A stretch of DNA of 64,000 nt from Polyangium mundeleinium (lineage in GTDB: Bacteria; Myxococcota_A; Polyangia; Polyangiales; Polyangiaceae). The position numbers were made by a program, and so were the translations under genes. Every line of letters starts with the position of its first letter. Position 1 is the stretch's first letter. Shown here one piece after another: positions 31,366 through 40,154 of the stretch. The notes under the pieces are model-generated. The model ran no database searches. It was given only the letters and a program-made list of their open reading frames with translations, and was not told where the DNA came from. The DNA is taken from the NCBI RefSeq assembly GCF_028369105.1, contig NZ_JAQNDO010000001.1, positions 8,092,501 through 8,156,500 of the forward strand. The letters run 5' to 3'.

Positions 31366-32493
31366 TCATTGCGCCGAATGACTTTGAACTTTCAGGCTCG
31401 ACATCACCTCGACGACCCGCGCCTTCAGCTCCGGATGTGGATTCTGCGGGAAGCGCTGGTCGTACCGGCGAAGAGCATCCTGCGCCGCGGGAACATTGCG
31501 AGCCAGCGCTGCACGAAATGCCTCCTCAAGGATGGCTCTCGCATCCACGAGCACCGGCTTTGTCCGCTGCGTGCTCGCTGGCAAAGGAGTGTCCGCCCAC
31601 GGTGCCGGTTCGGGATCGGGGACATCCATTGGACGCGGCACAGCCGCCGCCACCACCCCAATGCGTTCGGCCAAGGGCCGCGCGTCGAGCCATGGCCGCG
31701 CTCGGAGATCGGGACGCAGGAGCAGATACATGATCACGCCCCCCACCACACCTCCGCCAAGAGAGCTGCCCGCGAGCTCCCACCAGGCAGAGCGAGAAGA
31801 CCGCACCCCAGAGGCCGGGGCCTCTTGCAGCGCAGCGTGGAGCAGCCCGAGCTCCTCCGCGGAGACCGACTGTCCCCTGTCGCGCAGATGCGCGAAAAGC
31901 GTGTCGATGGTGAGCAGCGGCGCCAGCATCGCGACGCTCCGGTCTTTGCCGAGCTTCTTCTCGACACGCTCCCGGAAGTCCTCGCGAGCTTGCGCGATCC
32001 ACTCTTTCGCGGTCCTCTCCGGAACGCCGACGAGCTCGCCGACCTCGCGCACGGTGAGCGTCGCGAACTCGCGAGCCTCGAGCACCTCGCGCAGGCGGGG
32101 CTCCATCTCGGTCAAGACTTCACGCACGATCCGGATACGCTCGTGCAGCGCGAATTCCTCTTCCTGATTGCCCTCCCCAGCCGTTTGTAAGACATCATCG
32201 TCGGCGATGAAGCCGCCGCGATACTGATCCTGCACGAGTGCGTCACGCGAGACCCGACGCGCAATTTCGTACAGCCACGTAGCGACCGATCCTTTGCTCC
32301 GATCGTACCGCGGCAGGCTTTCGAGCGCGCTCCGGAGAATGTCCTGCGCCACGTCGGCGCGTCGTCTGTACGGTACGGGCGCCCACGGGACCGGCAACAC
32401 GCGTAGCCACTGGAGAACCCGCGGCGCGAGCACCTTCAGGGCCTCGCGCGGGTCGTCCGGGAGAGGTGGAAGCTCCCCGGTGGCTCGCTTCAT
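31366..32493 (-). CDS. ECF sigma factor fused to a transmembrane and C-terminal helical domain
   Basis: The start is ATG 32493 (MKRATGELPPLPDDPREALK); 375 aa. Region 2 spans about 42-95 ('DVAQDILRSALESLPRYDRS', 'GSVATWLYEIARRVSRDAL') and region 4 about 115-185 ('LEAREFATLTVREVGELVGV', 'PERTAKEWIAQAREDFRERV'). After it come a helical stretch, one hydrophobic segment 'LAGSSLGGGVVGGVIMYLLL' (240-259), and a periplasmic end with 'RAALARNVPAAQDALRRYDQ', like the TPR-type tail seen in myxobacterial sigma/anti-sigma lipoproteins. It probably is a membrane-tethered sigma factor. The upstream neighbours are a Cys-rich lipoprotein and an outer-membrane protein. Confidence 0.85.
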   Translation of the reverse strand: MKRATGELPPLPDDPREALKVLAPRVLQWLRVLPVPWAPVPYRRRADVAQDILRSALESLPRYDRSKGSVATWLYEIARRVSRDALVQDQYRGGFIADDDVLQTAGEGNQEEEFALHERIRIVREVLTEMEPRLREVLEAREFATLTVREVGELVGVPERTAKEWIAQAREDFRERVEKKLGKDRSVAMLAPLLTIDTLFAHLRDRGQSVSAEELGLLHAALQEAPASGVRSSRSAWWELAGSSLGGGVVGGVIMYLLLRPDLRARPWLDARPLAERIGVVAAAVPRPMDVPDPEPAPWADTPLPASTQRTKPVLVDARAILEEAFRAALARNVPAAQDALRRYDQRFPQNPHPELKARVVEVMSSLKVQSHSAQ

Positions 32494-32522
32494 GATGGCG
32501 GCACGTCGTCTCACTCCCCGGA

Positions 32523-32535
32523 AGTATTGGGTTGG
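32523..32535 (-). promoter_or_regulatory. Shared motif CCAACCCAATACT, copy 2, 30 bp before the fused sigma gene
   Basis: Minus-strand CCAACCCAATACT preceded by GGCCCG, ending 30 bp before the ATG at 32493, a fitting place for a promoter. With copy 1 it forms a two-member motif set confined to sigma-factor loci in this window, so autoregulation is possible. Confidence 0.45.
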
Positions 32536-32560
32536 GCGGGCCGGATGGACATCAGAAATC

Positions 32561-33673
32561 TTATTTGTCCTGCGGGATGCAGCAGAACGTGGCCGGAAGC
32601 ACCTCGACAACCGCCCCTTGGGGTTCGCCTCCCGTCGCTTCGCAGGCGCCCGCGTGGTACTTGATGTTCGTCATGGCCTTGCTTCCGAGGGCCTCGCCGG
32701 CCGGGGTCAGGTCGAAGCAGGGACTATCCAAGGAGGACGCTGGTACGCCCCCGAGAAGAGCCACGGTGCAGGCCACGTCCGTGTAGATCGAGGCCGTGGC
32801 TGTGCAGACGCTCCCCGACACGAGACCGCAGCCACACGGGGAACAAGAGCGCTGATCGTCGAAATCACCGTAGAAGACGTGTCGCTCCGTGTAGTGCTCC
32901 CCTTCGCACGGGACATCCCCCTCCTTATAGACGCAGGCGAGGTACGCCGGGGGCACAGGCTCGGGGATACACATGGCGCCGGAGCCACACCCGGCGTGCC
33001 CGGTGTCGGTGAGGCCCTCGCAGACCGTGGCCTCCTGTGCCCAGGTGGGCGGTGCGAAATCGGCTTTCGGGATCTCAAGGAGATCGGGCTCGCAGGACTC
33101 CTCGACGACTGCAAGGGGTCCGATCGACAACGATCGAACACATGGCGCACCGTCACACAATGCGCCCGCGGGGACGGGGTTTTCCTGGGTGCAGGTTCCA
33201 TCCCAATCGGCGGGCGCGTCAAAGGAGGTCGTGATGGGATCTGGAGATTTACACAGGGTGCTCTGCGCTGTGAAGGTCGAGGATGGGCTGCACTTGCCGA
33301 TCGAGGGCTTGCAGATGCACGCGTCACACGCGGCAGGTGGTGCAGAGATGATCTCGGCGTATTTCGTGAAGTGAAACTCGGGCGCCACAGATGGGCAACC
33401 AGGGCTCGCGCCTCGCGGGCCAAACCAGACGAGGATCGGGTCGCTCCATCCTCCGAGCGGGCGAAAAGCGACGCACTGGCCGCCGCAGAAGTTGCCAGCT
33501 TCGGGCTCGCCGGAGTCGCTCTCCGTGCCGGCGTCGCCCGCGTCAGTGCCAACATCACCGTCAGTGCCGGCATCGAGGGGGAAGTAAATCGTCTCGGAGA
33601 TCCCGCAGCTTGCTGTCGAAACTGCCGCGATGAACACCGTCAAACGCCACATGGTCACATACATCGGGGTCAT
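32561..33673 (-). CDS. Cys-rich lipoprotein of unknown function
   Basis: A 370-aa protein. The signal 'LTVFIAAVSTASCGISETIY' has a lipid Cys near residue 23, followed by an Asp/Gly/Thr linker ('DAGTDGDVGTDAGDAGTESD'). The body has many cysteines in pairs ('CDACICKPSIGKC', 'CSPCGCGLVSGSVC', 'TFCCIPQDK'), indicating disulfide-stabilised surface location. Such proteins are abundant in myxobacteria next to sigma factors. It lies 19 bp after the outer-membrane protein gene and 67 bp before the fused sigma gene. Confidence 0.78.
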   Translation of the reverse strand: MTPMYVTMWRLTVFIAAVSTASCGISETIYFPLDAGTDGDVGTDAGDAGTESDSGEPEAGNFCGGQCVAFRPLGGWSDPILVWFGPRGASPGCPSVAPEFHFTKYAEIISAPPAACDACICKPSIGKCSPSSTFTAQSTLCKSPDPITTSFDAPADWDGTCTQENPVPAGALCDGAPCVRSLSIGPLAVVEESCEPDLLEIPKADFAPPTWAQEATVCEGLTDTGHAGCGSGAMCIPEPVPPAYLACVYKEGDVPCEGEHYTERHVFYGDFDDQRSCSPCGCGLVSGSVCTATASIYTDVACTVALLGGVPASSLDSPCFDLTPAGEALGSKAMTNIKYHAGACEATGGEPQGAVVEVLPATFCCIPQDK

Positions 33674-33692
33674 CCTCGGTCGAAAAAGTACG

Positions 33693-34763
33693 TTAGGGTT
33701 TTACCACGGCGAAGCCGACGGAGGGCAAGACTACGCTCATCGTCCAAAGCTCTAGCTTTCCAGCATCTGTTCCGAGGCTTGAGCTGGCCCGTAGCGTCGG
33801 AGCAAATACATCGGCGTAGAGACGCAAGATGATTCGATCGCTGCGGTGCAGGTCGTAGGCACCGCGAAACCCGAACCCGGCAACCGGGGCGACTCTGCCC
33901 TGCGCGGCACGACCGCGTACCGGGGCCGCGTCGTACACGCCTCCACTTCCGAACGCACATGCGCGGAACCGCCCTGTCGGGAAGCAGGCGAGCAGCGTGC
34001 CCATCAAAAGCGAATGGTGTCCGCTGATTCCCTCAATGCTTTCAACCGGATCCACCACCCCTCGTCCTTCGAACGCAAGGACAAACGGGATGGCATCCCA
34101 GCGCACCGCGATCTGCCCTGCACCCCCCAGGGCCACGTGCGGTGTGTCCAGGAATCCGGCGACAAACGCGGCCGAGAGCTCGAGCCGGGGCGTCCAAGCC
34201 GATGGCTGGAAAGGCAACGGTCGATCGTCACGGGTGACGATGCGCGCGGGGGGAGAGTAGATGACGGGGGCTGAAGCCTGCGGCAGCGGGGGAGGACCGG
34301 AGGAAGGCGGAGGGACAGGAGGTGGAACCGGCAGAGGAGGTGGCGGCGCCCGAAGGGTCCATGCAGGCGGGAGCTCGCCGATCGGGGTCGCGAACTGCAT
34401 GAAGACGCGGAGCGCGAGGGCCTCTACGAGGGTCGCACACGTGGGCGCCTCGCTCGGGGTCATGGTCTGCCACTGCGTCGCCCCTGCGGCGTCGAGGCCA
34501 CGCAGCTCGGCCTCGAACTGCCCGACCTTCGGGCGGATCGTGACGGCGAGCGTGGCGCGCGCATCGTCGGGAAACAGGTCGTAGCCGAACTTCGAGTTGA
34601 TGAGCGCGGCCAGGCTCGACGCCGGGGGACAGTTGAGCGTGGATGGCGCAACCGCGTATTGCAGCCGGAACGCTGGGCGCGGCGGCTCGGGGTCCGCATC
34701 CGCGCGCGACGCCGCGAAGAGCGGCGCCAGGGCTGCGAGGAGGAGAAGGGCCAAACGAGGCAT
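33693..34763 (-). CDS. Probable outer-membrane/periplasmic beta protein
   Basis: The start MPRLALLLLAALAPLFAASR at 34763 gives 356 aa with a clear signal peptide cut after 'ASRADA'. The N-terminal 120 residues are a small domain with two cysteines (NCPPASSLAAL, APTCATLVEAL). A Pro-rich linker (about 150-190) follows. The C-terminal 170 residues alternate aromatic/hydrophobic strands with Gly turns ('LELSAAFVAGFLDTPHVALG', 'VLAFEGRGVV', 'RIILRLYADVFAP', 'WTMSVVLPSVGFAVV'), the pattern of an outer-membrane barrel. It is probably the first gene of an operon with the lipoprotein and the sigma factor. Confidence 0.72.
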   Translation of the reverse strand: MPRLALLLLAALAPLFAASRADADPEPPRPAFRLQYAVAPSTLNCPPASSLAALINSKFGYDLFPDDARATLAVTIRPKVGQFEAELRGLDAAGATQWQTMTPSEAPTCATLVEALALRVFMQFATPIGELPPAWTLRAPPPPLPVPPPVPPPSSGPPPLPQASAPVIYSPPARIVTRDDRPLPFQPSAWTPRLELSAAFVAGFLDTPHVALGGAGQIAVRWDAIPFVLAFEGRGVVDPVESIEGISGHHSLLMGTLLACFPTGRFRACAFGSGGVYDAAPVRGRAAQGRVAPVAGFGFRGAYDLHRSDRIILRLYADVFAPTLRASSSLGTDAGKLELWTMSVVLPSVGFAVVKP

Positions 34764-34869
34764 CGTTCGTGGTTCGGGGTTCGTCGAGGAACGACGCCAC
34801 CACAGGTTTGGCCTGGATCGGAACACGACCTGTGGACCCTCGCCCCGGGGTCCTGAGACGCTTGCCGCC

Positions 34870-35109
34870 ATGGCGCGGCGTACGTCAGCACCCCGAATGT
34901 CGGCTCGTGAGCGGTTCGCGAAAAACCTCCGCGCCGCCCGGAAGGCCAAGGGATTGTCGCAGGAAGCGCTCGGGGAGCTCGCGGACCTGCATCCGACGTA
35001 CGTCGGGTCGGTGGAGCGCGGGGAGCGGAACATCTCGGTGGACAACATGGACCGGCTCGCGAGGGCGCTCGAGCTCGACGTGGTGGATCTGCTGCGACAG
35101 CCGGTGTGA
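34870..35109 (+). CDS. XRE-family helix-turn-helix regulator
   Basis: A 79-aa single-domain protein: 'FAKNLRAARKAKGLSQEALG' then 'ELADLHPTYVGSVERGERNI' and 'VDNMDRLARALELDVVDLLR'. This is the Cro/C1 fold with the recognition helix around HPTYVGSVERG. The ATG is at 34870. It is divergent from the outer-membrane protein gene (106 bp between starts), so it may regulate that operon. Confidence 0.9.
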   Translation: MARRTSAPRMSARERFAKNLRAARKAKGLSQEALGELADLHPTYVGSVERGERNISVDNMDRLARALELDVVDLLRQPV

Positions 35110-35280
35110 CCGGATAACCGGGAGTGGCCGAACTCGGGGGGCGTGCTCCGCCGGTCGGAGTAGCTCGGGCCCGACCTGCTTCGACCGGCCCCGCGTTGAT
35201 CGAGTCGCGAGGGCTGCGCCGTCGAGCACGACGCGCCGAGCACGCGCCGCCTCGCGAGGGGCTGCGCCGTCGCTTCGTGG

Positions 35281-35607
35281 TTATGGTTTCGGCTCGGTTG
35301 GTATATGTACGAACCCGAGGTCAGCGCTTTTAATGAAAAGCAAGCGACCTCCGGCCAAATCTGCGAGATTTTCGAGTTGGGCGGGAATGATCACGTTCAA
35401 CGCCATGACAAGGGTCTGGATCGCGTCAATTCCTTTGGTGTGCCGTCGGATGACGTGATCGGGGCCAGGGCCGATGATTTCGTATTCAACCAACCAATCT
35501 GGCCCCTTTTCGTCACGTCTCGGAACCCCTAATCGAACGCGTACGACACGCCGCCGTCTTGTCCCATTCTCGATGAAGGTGAGCTTGCGCTCGGCCATCA
35601 TTTGCAT
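35281..35607 (-). CDS. Small conserved-looking protein, DUF6968-like pattern
   Basis: From ATG 35607 the product is 108 aa: 'AERKLTFIENGTRRRRVVRV', 'RLGVPRRDEKGPDWLVEYEI', 'HTKGIDAIQTLVMALNVIIP', 'LFIKSADLGFVHIPTEPKP'. The beta-beta-beta then helix order with 'GiDAiQtLvmAL' recalls small DUF6968-type proteins, some of which are suspected immunity proteins. Alternative starts at 35601, 35598 or a TTG at 35625 are possible. Its base composition is lower in G+C than its surroundings. Confidence 0.55.
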   Translation of the reverse strand: MQMMAERKLTFIENGTRRRRVVRVRLGVPRRDEKGPDWLVEYEIIGPGPDHVIRRHTKGIDAIQTLVMALNVIIPAQLENLADLAGGRLLFIKSADLGFVHIPTEPKP

Positions 35608-35920
35608 TTGCGGAGTCTTACGCAATTTCTAATGCAAGTCCCTAGCATGTCGTTGCTTGCGGAATAACATGCTCGCTTCATGTCCCTGTCTTGAACCTCT
35701 GCGCATCGTGCCTCGCGTGCTTCCGCGTGGGCATAGCACGCTTCTTCACACGGATCGACTTAGCCCATTTTGGGACAGGCCGGTTCGGCCGCCGCAACCG
35801 GCTCCATCTGTAGAAATGCGAAGACAATGGCCAATGGCGCCACAATGCCGGCAACGGCAGTGTTTCTTCATCGGTTGGACACGCAAACCTTCCATGCAAG
35901 CGATCTGCATTCGCTCGCCT
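35608..35920. other. Intergenic, lower G+C, nothing recognised
   Basis: About 310 bp with lower G+C. Short frames on both strands (for example 35657-35929 plus) carry scattered Cys and His but no recognisable domain. I do not call a gene. Confidence 0.35.
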
Positions 35921-36661
35921 TTATGGTAGGGGATGGCCGGTGCTGTGTCTAGCTTCTGGGAGACGTCCGTGGGCTACGCCGTCGAGCACGACCGCGCCGA
36001 GCGCATTTCCTGCCGGATGGGAGAAGCCGAGGAGCTTGCGTATCCATTCGAGGCGAGACGCGTGCCCTTCCCCGACGAGCCACAGAAGGGGCATGAAGGC
36101 GTGCAGATCATCACGCGAAAGGCCGCTCTTTTTGAGGAGGAACCCCCGAGCTCGTTCGAGACGCTTCTTCGCCAAGTCTTCCGAGATGCCGAGCTCCTCG
36201 GCGACCTCTTTGTGCGACCAACCCTCGATGCCAACGAGCATGAGCACCTGGAAATACTCGGCTGGCATCTCCTCCATGGCCTTTACGACCTTCCGCTGCA
36301 CGTCGCGCAAGTGCGCGAGGCGCTCGGGGGAGGCGGTCGGCGCGGGCGTGGAGTCCGCTTCGCCGTCCTCCGCGGAGAACCGCGCGTCGTAGCGCCGCTT
36401 GGCGCGGTCGTCTTCACGCACGACGTTCGCGGCGATCCCGAGGGTCCAGGCGCGGAGATCGCCGGCTTCGGGGTCGTAGTTGGCGCGGCTCTTGACGGCC
36501 GTGGTGAGGACGTTCTGCGCCTTGTCCTCGATGCCATCGTTGCTGTTGGCTCGTTTCAGGCCCTCGCTCGCGAGGAAGCGCTCGATATCTGCGCGCACCT
36601 CGACGAGCCGGGCGAGGAAGCCTGGACGGTCCCCTGGCTTGTCCTTCGGTTTGTGCCCCAT
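35921..36661 (-). CDS. ECF-type sigma factor
   Basis: The start is ATG 36661 (MGHKPKDKPGDRPGFLARLV); 246 aa. Region 2: 'IEDKAQNVLTTAVKSRANYD' and 'AGDLRAWTLGIAANVVREDD'. Region 4: 'RKVVKAMEEMPAEYFQVLML', 'EGWSHKEVAEELGISEDLAK', 'KRLERARGFLL'. A C-terminal tail of about 65 residues follows with no transmembrane segment. No anti-sigma gene is adjacent. It is divergent from the M13 peptidase gene. Confidence 0.87.
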   Translation of the reverse strand: MGHKPKDKPGDRPGFLARLVEVRADIERFLASEGLKRANSNDGIEDKAQNVLTTAVKSRANYDPEAGDLRAWTLGIAANVVREDDRAKRRYDARFSAEDGEADSTPAPTASPERLAHLRDVQRKVVKAMEEMPAEYFQVLMLVGIEGWSHKEVAEELGISEDLAKKRLERARGFLLKKSGLSRDDLHAFMPLLWLVGEGHASRLEWIRKLLGFSHPAGNALGAVVLDGVAHGRLPEARHSTGHPLP

Positions 36662-36977
36662 GCCCTTGTATTGGCCGCAGGGCAGGAAGGGTGACTCCGA
36701 GTTTTTCGCGAGGGGTCGTTTTTGTGGCGCTCGTGGGCTACCACACGCCGACGCCCGTCGCCATGCGTAGGACCCCCGCGGTCGGAACAGAACTCTCCCG
36801 CACAATGCGCCACGTGGGCCGACGAGACCTCGCGCACACCGGCCTTTCCTCAGTCACGAACCTCGAATGCCAGGCTGCCTCGGGCGAAGACGTACAAGAT
36901 TTCGGCCGAGAGGCAGCATCGACGACGAGAACAAAATGATAGTTACAGCTCTGGTTTTTGCCCTACAATCTACAAAC
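36662..36977. other. Divergent intergenic region, sigma factor / M13 peptidase
   Basis: 316 bp that must contain both promoters. The stretch 36900-36977 just before the peptidase gene is AT-rich for this genome (TACAGCTCTGGTTTTTG...ACAATCTACAAAC), as expected of a promoter. No clear palindrome was found. Confidence 0.4.
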
Positions 36978-39074
36978 ATGACAGGGTTGAGATATTTCAT
37001 ACTGACCGTTCTCGCGGCAGCGACGGCCGCCTGTGACGCCAGCCGCCCCCCGGTGGCCACCCCCGCGTCGCCCCGCCCGAGCCCCACCCCGGTGACGGCG
37101 CCAGCCCCCCCTGAAAAGCACGTCACGCTCGGCGACGTCGGCCTCGACCCGACCGCGCTCGATCGCACCGCCGCCCCTTGCCAAGACTTCTATCAATACG
37201 CCTGCGGCGGTTGGCTTGCCAAGAACGAGATACCCGCCGACCGCACCCGCGTGGGTCGCAATATCGAGATCGTCGAACGAAACCAGAACGCACTCAGAAG
37301 CATTCTCGAGAGCGCTTCGTCGCAGTCGACCGGCGATCCGGCGCTTCAGGCCGTCGGCACCTTTTACGGCACGTGCGTCGACGAAGCGGCGCTCGAGGCC
37401 GCCGGCACCAAGGGCATCGACCCCCTTGTAAAGAAAGTGCGCGCGGTGCGTGACCTGCCTTCGCTCGTCGCCGCCGTCGCCGAGCTGCACCGACACGGCA
37501 TCTTTTCGATCTTCGTCATCGGCAGCGAGCAAGACGCGAAGGACGCGACGCGCGTCATCGCCCGCCTCGACCAGGGCGGCCTCGGATTGCCCGACCGCGA
37601 CGACTACCTGAACGACGACGCGCGGTCGAAAGAGATTCGAACGCATTATCTCGACCACGTCGGTCGCATGATGCAGCTTGCCGGCAAGAAGCCCGCCGAT
37701 GCAAAGAAGGCCGCCGACGACGTGATGGCGATCGAGACCACGCTCGCCCGCGCCTCGAAGACGCGCATCGAGCGGCGCGACCCGTCCGGCATGTACAACA
37801 AGGTCGACCGCGCAGGGCTCGCGCGCCTCGCGCCCACCTGGGGCTGGAGCGCCTACTTCAAGGGCCTGGGCTTCGAAGGCCTGCACGACTTCAACGTCAC
37901 CGCCCCGGGCTTTCTGCAGGGCCTCGAGCACCTGCTCGCGTCGACCAAGCCGGCGGCGTGGCAGGCCTACCTCGAGTGGCATGTTCTGAACGCCACCGCC
38001 AACGCGCTGCCAAAGAGGTTCGACGACGAATCGTTCACCATGTGGCGGTTTTTGAGCGGCCAGCAGAAGCAGCGAGACCGCTGGAGGCGCTGCGTGACCG
38101 CCACCGACGCCGCTCTCGGCGAGTCGCTCGGCCGGTTCTTCGTCGCCCGCCACTTCGCCGGCGAGAGCCGCGACGTCGTCCGGCAGATGATCGTCGCCAT
38201 CGGCGAGGCCTTCGACGAGCGCTTCGGCGAGCTCGACTGGATGGACGAAAAAACCAAAGAGCGCGCCCGCGAAAAGCGCCAGCAGATAGCCTACCTCATC
38301 GGCTACCCGAACACGTGGCGCGTCTATGATTTCTCTCTCGACAAGGAGGTGCACGCGGCCAACGTGCTCGCCGGCCGGGCCTTCGAGGTGAAGCGCCAAC
38401 TTACCAAGGTGGGCAAGCCCGTCGACCGCGAAGACTGGCAAATGAGCCCGCCCACGGTGAACGCCTACTACGACCCGCAGCTCAACCAAATGGCCTTCCC
38501 GGCAGGCATCTTGCAGCCGCCCTTTTTCTCGGCCCGCTCTAGCCTGGCCGTCAACATGGGCGCGACCGGCGAGACCATCGGCCACGAACTCATCCACGGC
38601 TTCGACGACGAGGGCTCGCGGTACGACGGCAAGGGCAACCTCGCGTCGTGGTGGGAGCCTGAAACGCGCAGGCGCTTCGAGGCCAGGGCGCAATGCGTCG
38701 TCGACCAGTATTCGGCCTACGAGCCCCTGCCCGGCGTGAAGATCAATGGCAAGCTGACCCTCGGCGAGAACATCGCCGATATCGGTGGCCTCAAGCTCGC
38801 CTTTCGCGCGTATCGCGCCCTGCGAAAGAGCGCAGAAGAGCGCATTTGGGCCGACGGGTTCGACGAAGACCAACAGTTTTTTCTGTCGTTCGGCCAGTCT
38901 CAGTGCACGAAGTGGCGTGAAGAGCGGGCGCGCACGCTCTTGCAGACCGACCCGCATTCGCTGGCAAAATTTCGGGTAAACGGGTCTGTCTCGAACATGC
39001 CCGAGTTCGCCCGCGCCTTCTCATGCGCCGAGGGCAAGGCCCTGAACCCCAAGCAGCGCTGCGACGTCTGGTGA
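36978..39074 (+). CDS. M13-family (neprilysin/PepO) zinc metallopeptidase, lipoprotein
   Basis: The start ATG 36978 gives 698 aa with signal 'YFILTVLAAATAACDASRPP' (lipid Cys about residue 19). The M13 N-terminal region is evident: 'DRTAAPCQDFYQYACGGWLA' and 'IPADRTRVGRNIEIVERNQN'. The catalytic domain has 'NAYYDPQLNQMAFPAGILQP', the zinc site 'GETIGHELIHGFDDEGSRYD' (HELIH near 536-540) and the third ligand in 'LGENIADIGGLKLAF', ending with a 'CDVW' C-terminus as is typical. It is full length. It likely degrades peptides outside the cytoplasm. No operon partner follows; a toxin/immunity remnant begins 8 bp later. Confidence 0.95.
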   Translation: MTGLRYFILTVLAAATAACDASRPPVATPASPRPSPTPVTAPAPPEKHVTLGDVGLDPTALDRTAAPCQDFYQYACGGWLAKNEIPADRTRVGRNIEIVERNQNALRSILESASSQSTGDPALQAVGTFYGTCVDEAALEAAGTKGIDPLVKKVRAVRDLPSLVAAVAELHRHGIFSIFVIGSEQDAKDATRVIARLDQGGLGLPDRDDYLNDDARSKEIRTHYLDHVGRMMQLAGKKPADAKKAADDVMAIETTLARASKTRIERRDPSGMYNKVDRAGLARLAPTWGWSAYFKGLGFEGLHDFNVTAPGFLQGLEHLLASTKPAAWQAYLEWHVLNATANALPKRFDDESFTMWRFLSGQQKQRDRWRRCVTATDAALGESLGRFFVARHFAGESRDVVRQMIVAIGEAFDERFGELDWMDEKTKERAREKRQQIAYLIGYPNTWRVYDFSLDKEVHAANVLAGRAFEVKRQLTKVGKPVDREDWQMSPPTVNAYYDPQLNQMAFPAGILQPPFFSARSSLAVNMGATGETIGHELIHGFDDEGSRYDGKGNLASWWEPETRRRFEARAQCVVDQYSAYEPLPGVKINGKLTLGENIADIGGLKLAFRAYRALRKSAEERIWADGFDEDQQFFLSFGQSQCTKWREERARTLLQTDPHSLAKFRVNGSVSNMPEFARAFSCAEGKALNPKQRCDVW

Positions 39075-39081
39075 GCCGCAC

Positions 39082-39535
39082 TCGAGCGTGAGCGGGTGCG
39101 GATCCTCCAGGTCAACCGCAAAGCGCACGGCGGCTGGGGCCGGAGCACGGGGAGAAGTGGGCGGGCGTGGGCTTCTGGCTTTACGGCGATCGTGTCGCAG
39201 GCACGATGTTCGACGACCCGACGGCCAGCGGTGCGCACCGGCTGGCTATGTGGGGCGCGCTCCGAGACGGTCGGCTGCCGCTGCGATATGATCGAAAAAT
39301 CACCGCCGAGATCGCGGAGCAGCTCGTCCGAAGGGGAGCCGCGCCCATCCAGGCGATCGTGGACGCGGTGACCGCCCGCGCCCTCGCTGGCCCGACGGAG
39401 CTGACGACCGACGAGCTCGCGACACTCCTTCCGGCCCCGCCCGACCCGTCGCGACTGGCTTTCGCCCGACAGTGCCTTCGGAAGGTGGGCATCACCTGGC
39501 CCGGCTCGCCCGAGATCCCCGAGGAGCCGACATAA
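39082..39535 (+). pseudogene. Truncated second copy of the toxin/immunity pair
   Basis: 39096-39137 encodes 'RILQVNRKAHGG', identical to an internal part of the toxin gene at 26.7 kb. It then jumps straight into 'GVGFWLYGDRVAGTMFDDPT' and continues to 'VGITWPGSPEIPEEPT' at 39535, the C-terminal half of the candidate immunity protein (259 aa there, about 122 aa here). The end of the toxin and the first half of the immunity gene are deleted. The nucleotide match to the first copy ends shortly after the stop. The residual 122-aa frame could still be translated from 39167. Confidence 0.8.
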
Positions 39536-40104
39536 CGGGCCAACCGAGGTTCGTCCAGGACCAACGCTCTTCAGGTGCCGGACGGCGGAAGCGGCCCGTC
39601 CGACGCGTCGGCGTCCCGGGCCGAGACCGCGTGTCCATGGGAGCGGCACATGGTCCCAAACCAGGGGCGCGTGGAGCTGACCCGGGACCACGTGCGGTTG
39701 ATGCGGAACGTCGTGGGGTTCACCGCCGCCCGCGTGGACCTGACCGGGGAGCGCGTGGACCTGACCGCCGCCCGCGTGGACCTGACCGGGGAGCGCGTGG
39801 ACCTGGCCTAGGACCGTGCGAGGGGTGTGCGCGTGGCGCCTGGACCCGAGGGGCGAGCGGTTGGGGTTCGGCGAAGCCATGCGTGGGGTTCCGCCGGGAG
39901 CGCGTGCGGCTCTCCGCCGGACGCGTGGACGTCCCAAGGCGGCCACACGGAGCCGAGGACGGCGCGCGTGAAGTCGACGGAGGCGCGCGTGGACCCGGGA
40001 CGTGGCCCGCCTGGACCTGTTGCGGAATCGCCTGGACCTTTTGCGGAATCACCTGGACCGCTCGGCGGAGCACCTGAGATCCTGCGGAACATCCTCTGAG
40101 GCGT
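39536..40104. repeat. Degenerate 21-bp repeat region, no intact gene
   Basis: From about 39680 to 40080 the sequence repeats with 21-bp period around CGCGTGGACCTG, encoding RVDLTGE/RVDLTAA heptads at 39725-39805 and RLDLLRN heptads at 40005-40070 in other frames. One 78-aa frame (39575-39811) is made of the repeats. Frames are broken between clusters, so this looks like a decayed repeat gene or a minisatellite. Confidence 0.6.
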
Positions 40105-40129
40105 GGAGCTGGGGCTTTGCCCCAGCTCC
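40105..40129. terminator. Hairpin, 11-bp perfect stem with TTT loop
   Basis: GGAGCTGGGGC (40105-40115), loop TTT, GCCCCAGCTCC (40119-40129). No U-tract follows on either side. It stands just after the minus-strand efflux operon (ending at 40155) and can terminate it. Confidence 0.6.
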
Positions 40130-40154
40130 CTGGCCCCAAGGAAGAGACGCATGC

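Noticed and set aside
35657-35929. 90-aa plus-strand frame with several Cys/His
   Set aside because: Cys spacing does not fit a zinc ribbon and no homologous pattern is recognised.
36963-38957. 664-aa minus-strand frame over the M13 peptidase
   Set aside because: Shadow of the peptidase, whose HELIH and ENIAD motifs prove the plus strand.
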